A stretch of 64,000 nucleotides of DNA from an uncultured Collinsella sp. (lineage in GTDB: Bacteria > Actinomycetota > Coriobacteriia > Coriobacteriales > Coriobacteriaceae). Position 1 is the stretch's first letter, and the number at the start of each line of letters is the position of its first letter. Positions 25,261 to 33,247 of the stretch are shown one piece after another. Location of the stretch: contig CAKUGY010000007.1 of assembly GCA_934654835.1 (NCBI GenBank), forward strand, positions 37,252 to 101,251. The letters run 5' to 3'. The position numbers and the translations under genes are program-made. The notes beneath the pieces are model-generated. The model worked only from the letters and a program-made list of their open reading frames with translations. It did not search any database and was not told the DNA's origin.

Positions 25261-26394
25261 CTACAGTAGCTCGATTTTGCCGTCCTTCACGGTGAGTCCC
25301 ATGTTGCCCGATAGCAGATCGTCCAGGCGCGAGCCCACGAGCTCAAAGCGCCAACCTTCGCGCAAGGGACTCTGCTCGGGATGCTCAATGTAGTCGGCCA
25401 AGTCATCGCGCGAGGCAATGACCGAAGTCGCCACGCCCGAACGCTCGGCAACCAGGCGAATGAGCGCATACATCAGGTCCGTCACGCTCTCCAGCTCCGG
25501 CGAGATCTGGCGGTGTCCGCGCACCATAAGCGGCAGGCGATCGTGCGGGCAGCTCGCGCCGCGCTTGATGGCCATGAGCGCGCCGTCCACGTCGCGCTCC
25601 CCCAGCTGATCGGTGCCGCGAATGCTGCGAAACTCCTCAACACGCACGGGGTTGCGCTTGACGAGCGCCAGCAAGGTGTCGTCGGACATGACCCACTTGC
25701 GCGGAATGTTGCGGCGCTCGGCACGGTCCTCGCGCCAAGCGGCGAGCTCTCGCGCAATGCCCAGCTGATGGCGGCTGCACGAGTTGATGCGCTTAACCTT
25801 ACGGAACGCCTCGTGTCGGTCGGCGCGATAGTGCGACTCGTCGGCCAGCGGGCGCAGCTCGTCGAGCACCCAGTCCACGCGGCCCAGCTCGCGCAGGCGG
25901 CTCATCATCTCGGTATAGGCGACGATCAAGTATTTGACATCATCGATAGCGTACTCAATCTGCTTGTCGGTCAGCGGTCGGCGCGACCAGTCGGTCAGCG
26001 ACTCGGTCTTGGGCAGCGAAACGCCGCAAAACGTCTGCACGAGCGCGCCGTAGGAAATCTGCTGGCGCTCGCCCAAAAAGGCTGCGGCCACCTGCGTATC
26101 AAAAATAGGACGCGGCAGCACGCCCACGGTATGAAGCATGACCTCCATATCCTGCGAGCAGGCGTGGAACACCTTGGTCACGCTCTCGTCGGCCATAAGC
26201 TCGGCGAGCGGCGACAGGTCGTCGATTACCAGGGGATCGACCGCGACGCTCTCGGCAGGGGTGGCAATCTGGACCAGGCACAGGCGCGGATGGAACGTGC
26301 GCTCGCGCAAAAACTCGGTATCGACGGCAATCGCGTCGAACTCGCGGGCGCGCTGGCAAAAGTCGAGTAGAGCCTGATGTGTGGAAATGTACAT
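25261..26394 (-). CDS. rnd: Ribonuclease D
   Basis: 3'-5' exoribonuclease for RNA trimming, 377 residues. The DEDD exonuclease motifs are readable: DTEFLRERTF, FHACSQDMEVM and YAIDDVKYLIVAY. A helical HRDC-type region follows (around residues 210-290). The ATG at 26394 is preferred to the in-frame start at 26430, since the exonuclease domain begins within a few residues of it. The ribosome site is weak. Confidence 0.92.
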   Translation of the reverse strand: MYISTHQALLDFCQRAREFDAIAVDTEFLRERTFHPRLCLVQIATPAESVAVDPLVIDDLSPLAELMADESVTKVFHACSQDMEVMLHTVGVLPRPIFDTQVAAAFLGERQQISYGALVQTFCGVSLPKTESLTDWSRRPLTDKQIEYAIDDVKYLIVAYTEMMSRLRELGRVDWVLDELRPLADESHYRADRHEAFRKVKRINSCSRHQLGIARELAAWREDRAERRNIPRKWVMSDDTLLALVKRNPVRVEEFRSIRGTDQLGERDVDGALMAIKRGASCPHDRLPLMVRGHRQISPELESVTDLMYALIRLVAERSGVATSVIASRDDLADYIEHPEQSPLREGWRFELVGSRLDDLLSGNMGLTVKDGKIELL

Positions 26395-26492
26395 ATCAAC
26401 CCATCGAATAAGGTTAGGCCCGAAAAACACGGGTAGGATATCGGCATTGCCTTACAACTATACTCGGTTAGTCACAGAACGGGAACGTAAGT

Positions 26493-27410
26493 ATGCGCTG
26501 CCTTATCATCCACAACCCGGCATCGGGCCCCAGCTCAGATGAAATCTTCGCATTCACGCACGCCCTCTCGCAGGGCGGCGACGAAGTCGTGATGCGCTTT
26601 ATCGGCGACGGCATGGAGCCCGAGGACGCCGTGGCGGACGTGCGCGAGTTCGATCGCGTGGTTATCTCGGGCGGCGACGGCACCGTCTCCAACGTGCTCG
26701 ACCAGATGCGCGGATGCGGCGTTCCCACGCTCGTCTTTCCCTCTGGCACGGCCTGTCTGTTCTTCAACAACATCGGCAATGCCCCCGAGGCGGCGGCGCT
26801 CGCTAAGGCCTGCCGCGTCGGCCGTACCGTCAAAGCAGACATGGGCGAGCTCTTTTGGCTCGACGAGAACGGCAACGAGAAGCGCCACGGTTTTATCATC
26901 ATCGCCGGCTCGGGCTACGACGCCGAGATCATGATGAAGGCCGCCCCCACCAAAAACGACATCGGCGAGATCGCCTACTTCCTGTCTGCACTCGCCACGC
27001 CCAATCCCACGGTGGCGCACTTTACGATTGAGCATGACGGTATTGTCGAGGAACTCGATGGCATCTGCTGCATGGCCGGCAACACTTCGGTCATCCAAAA
27101 CGACATCAACCTGTTCCCCAACTGTCGCATGAACGACGGCATGGTCGACATCGCGGTCATCGAGCCCGTGCGCACCGTGCAGCTACTGCCCACCGTGATC
27201 ACCGCCGCACTCGACCCCGCCGGCAAGGTACTCGGTCGCCCGCAGTTCAAGATCATCCAGACCAAGGAAGCTAAGATTACCTGCACGCCGTCGCTGGGTA
27301 TGCAGTTCGATGGCGAGATCATCTCCAGCAACTCCGGCGTCTTTGGTGCCCGTGCACTTCCGCAATGTCTCGACCTGATCGTCGACGAATTCTCACCGCT
27401 CGGTAAATAG
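26493..27410 (+). CDS. Diacylglycerol kinase-like lipid kinase
   Basis: 305 residues with the DAGK catalytic fold: N-terminal IHNPASGP, the nucleotide loop VVISGGDGTVSNVLDQM, and FPSGTACLFFNN where other members have PxGTxNDF. The C-terminal beta-sandwich includes GMVDIAVIE and MQFDGE. The probable role is phosphorylation of diacylglycerol or a related lipid at the membrane. The altered substrate loop (ACLFFNN instead of NDFAR) hints at a different lipid. A tiny membrane-protein gene follows 9 bp later. Confidence 0.85.
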   Translation: MRCLIIHNPASGPSSDEIFAFTHALSQGGDEVVMRFIGDGMEPEDAVADVREFDRVVISGGDGTVSNVLDQMRGCGVPTLVFPSGTACLFFNNIGNAPEAAALAKACRVGRTVKADMGELFWLDENGNEKRHGFIIIAGSGYDAEIMMKAAPTKNDIGEIAYFLSALATPNPTVAHFTIEHDGIVEELDGICCMAGNTSVIQNDINLFPNCRMNDGMVDIAVIEPVRTVQLLPTVITAALDPAGKVLGRPQFKIIQTKEAKITCTPSLGMQFDGEIISSNSGVFGARALPQCLDLIVDEFSPLGK

Positions 27411-27419
27411 GAGGACCCC

Positions 27420-27512
27420 ATGAACGACAATCCCCTGCTCGGCTTTATCGTCATTGTTCTGGCCATGCTCGTCGGCTATGCGATCAACGTGATCCACCGA
27501 CGCAAGAAATAA
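27420..27512 (+). CDS. Small single-pass membrane protein, 30 residues
   Basis: ATG to TAA gives 30 codons with an AGGAGG ribosome site 5 bp before the ATG. The peptide has a short polar start (MNDNPL), one hydrophobic segment of about 18 residues, and a positive end (HRRKK), so it should insert with its C-terminus inside. It sits 9 bp behind the lipid-kinase gene and before a terminator, so it belongs to that transcript. The function is unknown; a partner or anchor of the kinase is a guess. Confidence 0.75.
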   Translation: MNDNPLLGFIVIVLAMLVGYAINVIHRRKK

Positions 27513-27551
27513 TTCCACATTGGTATGATATTCATCCAATTATCGTCTCCT

Positions 27552-27588
27552 CCGCTGTTTATGCATTTGCCAAACAGCGGGGGATTTT
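27552..27588 (+). terminator. Terminator of the lipid-kinase/small-peptide unit
   Basis: A 9-bp stem CCGCTGTTT/AAACAGCGG (27552-27560 with 27572-27580) is followed by GGGATTTTTCTTT. Confidence 0.9.
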
Positions 27589-27678
27589 TCTTTGTGACCC
27601 GTGGAAGGCGCTTTATTCAGCTGCAGTAATTGCAGGGTGCCTTTATTTAACTAAAGCTACAAAATGAGTATTCTTATC

Positions 27679-27720
27679 CGCTCATCGCATATTTTAGGAC
27701 GCTCATCGAGTATTTTATCG
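27679..27720 (+). promoter_or_regulatory. Tandem 18-bp direct repeats 21 bp apart, upstream of the C69 dipeptidase
   Basis: Two copies of CGCTCATCGnrTATTTTA start at 27679 and 27700, exactly 21 bp apart. The second is followed by an inverted GAGTATT/AATACTC pair. They lie about 120 bp before the dipeptidase ATG in the otherwise empty 308-bp gap 27513-27820. An activator or repressor site is inferred from the spacing of two helical turns. Confidence 0.5.
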
Positions 27721-27820
27721 AACTGGATGAATACTCTTTAGACTTCCGATAGGCTAATAGATGTATTTATTAGCTGAGATTCCGCACCGTTTTGCGGGGT
27801 TTCAACAGTTGGGAGGGATC

Positions 27821-29626
27821 ATGAGGTTTACTCATCCCATCAACACGCTCAAAAAGCTCGGCTGTGGCCTTGCCTTTGGAGCAGCGGCCATTATGGCCAT
27901 GCCGACTTCGGCGCTCGCTTGCACCCAGATCTACATGGGCAGCAAGCTCACGGCAGACGGCAACACGTACTACGGTCGCGCAGAGGACTTTGGCGCGCGC
28001 TACATCAAGCACTTTGGCATTGAGCCTGCACACAAGGACGGCAGCGAGTACACCTCGCTCGAATCCGGCTTTGAGTACAAGTCCAAGGGCGCAACCTACC
28101 GCTACACCTTCGTTCGCGACAACCCCTCGCAGTGGGAAGATCGCTATGACGCTTATTCCGAGGCTGGCATCAACGAGAAGGGCGTCTCCTGCTCTGCCAC
28201 GCTGAGCACCTCCTATAACGAGAAAGCCGAGGAGGCCGACCCCATCACCGAGGAGACCGGCATCGGTGAGTACAACTACGCCAGCGTTATCCTAGGCGAG
28301 AGTGCCACGGCCCGCGAGGGCGTCGAGCTCCTCGGTAGCCTGGTCGACGACCAGGGCATCTGCGCCAACGACCAGATCATCATCGCCGACAACAACGAGA
28401 CCTGGCTGTTCGCCGGACTTTCCGGCCATCAGTGGATCGCCATGAAGCTCACCGACGATATTGCCTCGGTCAACCCCAACATCGGCAACCTTAACTACCA
28501 GGTCAACCTCGACGACACCGAGAACTGCCTCCACTCCGAGAACATTCAGACCATGCCCGAGGAAAAGGGCTTCGCCAAGTACTTCGAAGACGGCAGCCTC
28601 GACGTTGCCCAGACCTACGGTGAGGAAATTAGCGAGAAGGCCATGCATTCTTGGTCTCGCTATGTCCAGGGCCGCGCCTACTTCGAGGCCCCGCTTGCCG
28701 AGGGCACCGACTACGAGATCGTCAAGGATGAGCGCGAGGACGCTCGCGCCACGACCGGCGCCCTGGTCCACGATATGCAGCCGCTGTTCTTTACGCCCGG
28801 CAAGTCCGACTGGAACACCTTTGAGATGATTCGCTCCTTCGCTGCTCGCGGCGAGAACGTCGCCGGCCTCAACGCCAATACCGACGGCGCCTATGCCATC
28901 GGCTCCAACCGCAACACCGAGATCCACACCTTCCAGATCCGTCAGGGCATGGACCCCGAGATCGCAACCATCCAGTGGGAGATGCTCTCCAACGCCGAGT
29001 TCTCCGTTGCCATCCCCCTCTACTCTGCACTACTCACCGAGGTCAGCCCCTACTTCAGCGATCAGGATGTCTCCTTTGATCACTGCGAAGAGGAAGACGT
29101 CGTGAACAACGAGGAGCCCAAGAACTCCATCAACTACGTCCTCATGGACATCAACACGCTCGCTTACGAGAACCGCGACCACTGCGCCACCGGCGTCCGC
29201 GCCTACCTCGACGCGCTGCAGAAGGAGCTCATCGAGCAGAACCTGACCGTCGACGAGGCCATGCAGGCCGCCGAGGGCACCGAGGCCCGCACCGCCCTGG
29301 CCAACAAGGCCGGCAAGGCTGCCACTAAGAACACCTACCTCAAGTGCAAGGCAATGCTCGAGGAGATGCGTGACTACCTCAAGGAGGAGGATTTCTCCGA
29401 GGAGTTCGTCCCGAGCGACTACGATGCCGATAACGACTGCCTGGTCGAGTCCATCACCTACGCCGACGAGGCCCTCTCCGATGAGGATGTAGCCGAGCCC
29501 GAGGCCGAAGAGGAAAAGACCACCGAGGAGAAGCCCGAGGGCAACAACATGGCCGCCATGGCTGTTGGCGCCGTCGTCATCATTGGTGTCTGCGGCTTTG
29601 TGATCTATCGCCGCAAGAAGGCCTAA
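27821..29626 (+). CDS. Exported, membrane-anchored C69 family dipeptidase
   Basis: 601 residues. A signal peptide (about residues 1-33, ending in SALA) is followed directly by CTQIYMGSKLTADG, whose first Cys becomes the N-terminal nucleophile of peptidase family C69 (PepD) after processing. The middle holds the usual dipeptidase core. An acidic linker then leads to a C-terminal membrane helix and the basic tail YRRKKA, a sortase-free anchor without LPXTG. It should cleave dipeptides outside the cell and so feed amino acid fermentation. The ATG at 27821 follows GGGAGG. Confidence 0.92.
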   Translation: MRFTHPINTLKKLGCGLAFGAAAIMAMPTSALACTQIYMGSKLTADGNTYYGRAEDFGARYIKHFGIEPAHKDGSEYTSLESGFEYKSKGATYRYTFVRDNPSQWEDRYDAYSEAGINEKGVSCSATLSTSYNEKAEEADPITEETGIGEYNYASVILGESATAREGVELLGSLVDDQGICANDQIIIADNNETWLFAGLSGHQWIAMKLTDDIASVNPNIGNLNYQVNLDDTENCLHSENIQTMPEEKGFAKYFEDGSLDVAQTYGEEISEKAMHSWSRYVQGRAYFEAPLAEGTDYEIVKDEREDARATTGALVHDMQPLFFTPGKSDWNTFEMIRSFAARGENVAGLNANTDGAYAIGSNRNTEIHTFQIRQGMDPEIATIQWEMLSNAEFSVAIPLYSALLTEVSPYFSDQDVSFDHCEEEDVVNNEEPKNSINYVLMDINTLAYENRDHCATGVRAYLDALQKELIEQNLTVDEAMQAAEGTEARTALANKAGKAATKNTYLKCKAMLEEMRDYLKEEDFSEEFVPSDYDADNDCLVESITYADEALSDEDVAEPEAEEEKTTEEKPEGNNMAAMAVGAVVIIGVCGFVIYRRKKA

Positions 29627-29711
29627 GGTCCTCATGCCCTAGGAGCGGGCGAGATGGCTAAGGCTGCCCCGCCCGCCCAGCCCGCCCCTTCAACCGGTGG
29701 GAAACACCGCT

Positions 29712-29761
29712 GAAATCTTTTCGAAAAAAGATTTCCTGCAAACACTTTGCTGTGTTATAGT
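29712..29761 (+). promoter_or_regulatory. Promoter of the tryptophan ECF operon
   Basis: An extended -10 (TGT then TATAGT at 29756-29761) is preceded by a perfect 10-bp palindrome (29712-29721 with 29726-29735). The palindrome covers the -35 position and could be an operator or the end of the previous gene's transcript. Confidence 0.5.
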
Positions 29762-29819
29762 GCAGCGCAACAGCAACAAGGTGCGACCGCGCCACGGCAT
29801 CACGAAAGGAGCCACCAAC

Positions 29820-29888
29820 ATGAAGAACACGATGAAGTCTCTCAACAACTGGTGGTGGCGTGATGCGAATACGATCGGTCGACAGTGA
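29820..29888 (+). CDS. trpL: Tryptophan leader peptide (22 residues, three consecutive Trp)
   Basis: Short frame MKNTMKSLNNWWWRDANTIG plus RQ with an AAAGGAG site before the ATG. Trp codons 11-13 overlap the left strand (29857-29863) of a perfect 7-bp stem with 29894-29900. A ribosome stalled on them for lack of charged tRNA-Trp would open that stem. This is the design of ribosome-mediated attenuation in trp operons. The gene controlled is the TrpP transporter operon that follows. The peptide itself probably has no other function. Confidence 0.9.
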   Translation: MKNTMKSLNNWWWRDANTIGRQ

Positions 29889-29924
29889 GTCCCTCACGCC
29901 TGTTTTTGCGCTCTAGGTGATTGG

Positions 29925-29955
29925 AAGGCCTCCGGTTTCGACCGGGGGCCTTTTT
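29925..29955 (+). terminator. Attenuator terminator of the tryptophan ECF operon
   Basis: A perfect 12-bp stem (29925-29936 with 29941-29952) with a TTCG tetraloop and a T run, placed between the leader peptide and the first structural gene. With the Trp-codon-overlapping stem upstream it forms a classical attenuator. The competing antiterminator is less clear; CGCCT/AGGTG (29897-29901 with 29915-29919) is one candidate. Confidence 0.88.
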
Positions 29956-30032
29956 CTATCTCGAGCCCGATCGCATTCGCATCACGCGCCTCCGCTTTTC
30001 TCTTGTACTTCCCTTCCGAAAGGATTTTCACC

Positions 30033-30605
30033 ATGTCTCAGAACACCACCGCCACCCAGCCCCGTACCGTCCAGACCGCCGACCGCGGCAAACTCGATGT
30101 TCGCGCCCTCGTCCTGCTCGCCATTCTGCTTGCCGCCGGCTTCATCCTCAACTTCACCGTCGGCAAGGCCATCTCGGGCATCTCGGGCGGCATGATCAGC
30201 CCCGAGTTCATCATTTCGGCCTTCTGCCTCACCATCTTGGTCGTGCGCCCCAACATCGGCCAGGCGCTCGTCATTGGCCTCATCTCGGCTGCCGTGATCC
30301 AGATCACCACCACTTCGCCGTTCGTCGATTTTGCCGCCGAGGGCATCGCCGCCATGCTCATGGCCGGCATCGTCAACGCCGCCGGCAAGAACGGTCAGGT
30401 CAAGCCCGTCATCGCCATTGTCGCAACCTTCGTGACCACCTTTGTCTCCGGCGTCATCTTCATGGTCATCAAGATGGCTATGCTCGGCGTGGTGGGCGAG
30501 CTCGCCGCCGCCATGCTGCCTGTCGTCGCCATGACCGCCGTCTTTAACGCCATCCTGGTCGGTGCCCTCTACCTGCCCATCCAGAAGGCCCTTAGGCCCA
30601 ACTAA
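30033..30605 (+). CDS. trpP: Tryptophan ECF transporter S component (TrpP family), first copy
   Basis: 190-residue integral membrane protein with about five or six hydrophobic segments after a 25-residue polar start. The pattern SPEFIISAF, then LVIGLISAAVIQITTTSPF, resembles B. subtilis TrpP (KPDMM followed by LVIGI and TTAFP). It should bind tryptophan and work with the ATPase and EcfT encoded downstream. The Trp leader and attenuator ahead of it support the substrate independently. The ATG at 30033 follows AAAGGA. Confidence 0.87.
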   Translation: MSQNTTATQPRTVQTADRGKLDVRALVLLAILLAAGFILNFTVGKAISGISGGMISPEFIISAFCLTILVVRPNIGQALVIGLISAAVIQITTTSPFVDFAAEGIAAMLMAGIVNAAGKNGQVKPVIAIVATFVTTFVSGVIFMVIKMAMLGVVGELAAAMLPVVAMTAVFNAILVGALYLPIQKALRPN

Positions 30606-30611
30606 CCCGCT

Positions 30612-30711
30612 CGGCTTTACGAGCCACCCCATCTTGGCGTTCATTCGTCGCTCGCGTACCCAAGTACGCTTCGCTCCTCTTTCGCGCCAACCTAGGCCCC
30701 TCGTAAAGCCG
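30612..30711. repeat. Nested inverted repeat 5, between the two S-component genes
   Basis: Outer arms of 12 nt (30612-30623 with 30700-30711) are followed inward by TTGGCG/CGCCAA (30634-30639 with 30684-30689) and an inner GCGTACCCAAGTACGC hairpin (30654-30669). Confidence 0.75.
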
Positions 30712-30813
30712 TCTCCGTGCTCCATTATTCAAAATTAATCCCCTTTTCGATTTAACCCCTTTCGTGGGGGTCTAGGACACGCTTATCTCAAATCCCACCT
30801 TAAGGAGAACATC

Positions 30814-31365
30814 ATGGCCACCAACGCTCAGGCTCGCACTATTTCTGCCAACGCCGCTTCCGACAAAGGCATCCTCGACATCACCTCGCTCGTCCTGCTC
30901 GCCATCCTCCTTGCCGCCGGCTTTATCCTCAACATGACCGTCGGCAACGCTCTTGCCGCAACGGGTATTAAGCCGCAGTTCATCATTGCCGCCTATGCCC
31001 TGGCCATCGCACTCACGCAGGCAAGCTTTGCCCAGGCAGCCATCTTTGGCATCCTGTCGGCCGCCGTCATCCAGATCACCACGTCAATCCCCGGCCTCAA
31101 CTTTGTCACCGAGCTTGCCGGCGCGCTGACGATGGCGGTGCTCATCAAGTCCAACATCGGCGGTAGCAAACTCAACCCCTTCATCGCCGGCCTGCTCACC
31201 ACCTTGGTCTCGGGTGCTCTCTTCGCCGTCCTGGGCACCGTCATCATGGGTGCCGCGCTGCCCACGGCGCTTGCCAAGGTGCCCATCGTGCTTGGCACTG
31301 CCGTCTTCAACGCCGTCGTGGTCCAGGCCCTCTTCTTCCCCCTGCGCAAGGTGCTCAACAAATAG
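30814..31365 (+). CDS. TrpP-like ECF transporter S component, second copy
   Basis: 183-residue membrane protein clearly paralogous to the preceding gene (shared LVLLAILLAAGFILN, AVIQITTS and AVFNA segments). It probably binds tryptophan or a close relative such as another indole or aromatic compound; which one cannot be told. The ATG follows AAGGAGAA. No Trp-rich leader precedes this copy, so it depends on the upstream attenuator or on its own promoter in 30717-30813, where only a small ACCCC/GGGGT hairpin is seen. Confidence 0.8.
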   Translation: MATNAQARTISANAASDKGILDITSLVLLAILLAAGFILNMTVGNALAATGIKPQFIIAAYALAIALTQASFAQAAIFGILSAAVIQITTSIPGLNFVTELAGALTMAVLIKSNIGGSKLNPFIAGLLTTLVSGALFAVLGTVIMGAALPTALAKVPIVLGTAVFNAVVVQALFFPLRKVLNK

Positions 31366-31377
31366 CCTGATATGATG

Positions 31378-31405
31378 GACGGGGCCGCGCGCAAGCGGCC
31401 CCGTC
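31378..31405 (+). terminator. Hairpin behind the second S component
   Basis: A perfect 11-bp stem GACGGGGCCGC/GCGGCCCCGTC with a 6-nt loop and no U run. It may be a partial terminator or a stabiliser ahead of the ATPase gene. Confidence 0.55.
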
Positions 31406-31433
31406 ACTAAAGACTGTCCCAAACAGCTAGCTT

Positions 31434-31477
31434 TTGGGGACGTTCTTAGACGACTCGTCATTTAAGAACGTCCCCAA
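31434..31477. repeat. Nested inverted repeat 6 before the ECF ATPase
   Basis: Perfect 15-nt arms (31434-31448 with 31463-31477) enclose a smaller palindrome GACGACTCGTC. It lies 19 bp before the ATG of the ATPase, so it is also part of that gene's leader. It has the look of a dispersed palindromic (REP-like) element. Confidence 0.8.
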
Positions 31478-31495
31478 TGACTATGAAAGGTATCC

Positions 31496-33247
31496 ATGAA
31501 AACGATCATCAACGTCGAGGATGTCTCGTTCTCCTATGGCACGCAGACCGAGCAGGCGCTTAAGCACATCTCGCTCGACGTGAACAAGGGAGATTTCATC
31601 GGCATCATCGGGCCCTCGGGCGCCGGCAAGTCCACGCTTGCCGCTTGCTTGTCGGGCGCCGTACCCCACCACTACACCGGCACGTTCTTTGGGTCCGTCA
31701 TGGTTGACGGCCGTGACACCTGCGAAGTCTCGCTCACCGACGTATCGCAGATCGTCGGCAGCGTGCTGCAGGACATCGACACGCAGATGGTCGCCTCGGT
31801 CGTCGAGGACGAGATGCTCTTTGGTCTGGAGAACTTTGGCGTCCCCCATGATCAGATTGAACAGCGCGTAAGCGAGACACTCGAAACCGTCGGCATCAGC
31901 GACCTGCGCGACCGCGAGATCGCCACCCTCTCGGGCGGACAGAAGCAAAAGGTGGCCATTGCCGCCATCCTCGCTATGCGCCCCCGCGTGCTGGTGCTCG
32001 ACGAACCCACCGCAGCACTCGACCCCGCCAGCTCTACGCTGGTCTTCGAGACCCTGCGCGAGGCAAACAGCACACTCGGCATCACCATCGTCGTCGTTGA
32101 GCAAAAGGTCGCCCTGCTTTCGGAATACTGCAACCGTGTACTGGTGCTCAACCATGGCGAAATCGCACTACGGGGAGAGCCGCACGAGGTCTTTGCGCGC
32201 GCCGACGAGCTTCGCACCATCGGCGTCGACTGCCCCCGCGTCACGCGCATCTTCAACAGCCTCGAGGCCGAAGGTCTGGCAAGCGGCACCCCCTGCTTGG
32301 ATGTCGATGAGGCCGAGCGTCTGATTTCGGGCATCGTCGACCCCGCGCACGCGGCCAGCGAAGTCCAGGCTCCCGCGGGCTCCCCGCATGCCCCGTCGTT
32401 GCGCCCTCATGCTAAGGACGCCGAGCCCGTGCTCACCTTCGATCACGTTGAGTTTGCCTATCCCAACGGCGGTGCCGCTGTCCACGACCTCAACCTGACC
32501 CTCTACCCCGGCGAGCTCGTGGGCATCGTCGGCCAAAACGGCGCCGGCAAGACCACGCTCACCAAGCTGCTCACGGGCCTGCTTAAGCCCGCCTCGGGCA
32601 GCGTGCGCGTTACGGGTCTGGACACCGCCGCGGTTCCCACGAGCCGCATCGCCCGCGAGGTCGCAACGCTCTTTCAAAACCCCGACCGCCAGATCTGCAA
32701 GGATACCGTGCTCGACGAGGTCGCTTTTGGCTTGGAGCTTGCCGGCATCGACCGCGCCGAGGCCCTGCGTCGTGCTCAGCTCGTCATCGACCGCTTTGGC
32801 CTGCCCGCCGACGAGGCGCCCTTCTCGCTCTCGCGCGGCCAGCGACAAATGGTGGCGCTCGCCTCCGTCGTAGTGGTTGAGCCCAAGATCGTAGTGCTCG
32901 ACGAGCCCACGAGCGGCCTTGACTACCGCGAGTGCATGACCGTCATGGAAACGGTGCGCACCATGGCCGAACGCGGCTGCGCCGTCATCATGGTCTGCCA
33001 CGATATGGAAGTCGTCTCGGATTTTGCCGAGCGTATCGTGGTGATGGCCGACGGTCGCATCCTCGAACGCGGTCGCACACACGAGCTGTTCTCGAATATC
33101 GAGCTCATGCAGCGCGCCTACGTTGAGCCGCCCCAGGTCATTGAGCTCTCGCGCCGCTTGGCATCCTCCGTCTCCCCCGCTTTTGCGCAGGTGAGCGAGG
33201 TCACCGATATCGTCCGCATTACCAAGGAGATGGTCCGCCGTGGTTAA
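31496..33247 (+). CDS. ecfA: ECF transporter ATPase, two ABC domains fused
   Basis: 583 residues in two ABC ATPase halves. The first has Walker A GPSGAGKST, signature LSGGQKQKVAIAA and Walker B VLVLDEPTAALDP. The second (from about residue 315) has Walker A GQNGAGKTT, a divergent signature LSRGQRQMVALAS and Walker B IVVLDEPTSGLD. A 45-residue variable linker joins them. It replaces the usual separate EcfA and EcfA' and energises uptake by the S components encoded upstream. It overlaps ecfT by 8 bp. Confidence 0.94.
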   Translation: MKTIINVEDVSFSYGTQTEQALKHISLDVNKGDFIGIIGPSGAGKSTLAACLSGAVPHHYTGTFFGSVMVDGRDTCEVSLTDVSQIVGSVLQDIDTQMVASVVEDEMLFGLENFGVPHDQIEQRVSETLETVGISDLRDREIATLSGGQKQKVAIAAILAMRPRVLVLDEPTAALDPASSTLVFETLREANSTLGITIVVVEQKVALLSEYCNRVLVLNHGEIALRGEPHEVFARADELRTIGVDCPRVTRIFNSLEAEGLASGTPCLDVDEAERLISGIVDPAHAASEVQAPAGSPHAPSLRPHAKDAEPVLTFDHVEFAYPNGGAAVHDLNLTLYPGELVGIVGQNGAGKTTLTKLLTGLLKPASGSVRVTGLDTAAVPTSRIAREVATLFQNPDRQICKDTVLDEVAFGLELAGIDRAEALRRAQLVIDRFGLPADEAPFSLSRGQRQMVALASVVVVEPKIVVLDEPTSGLDYRECMTVMETVRTMAERGCAVIMVCHDMEVVSDFAERIVVMADGRILERGRTHELFSNIELMQRAYVEPPQVIELSRRLASSVSPAFAQVSEVTDIVRITKEMVRRG

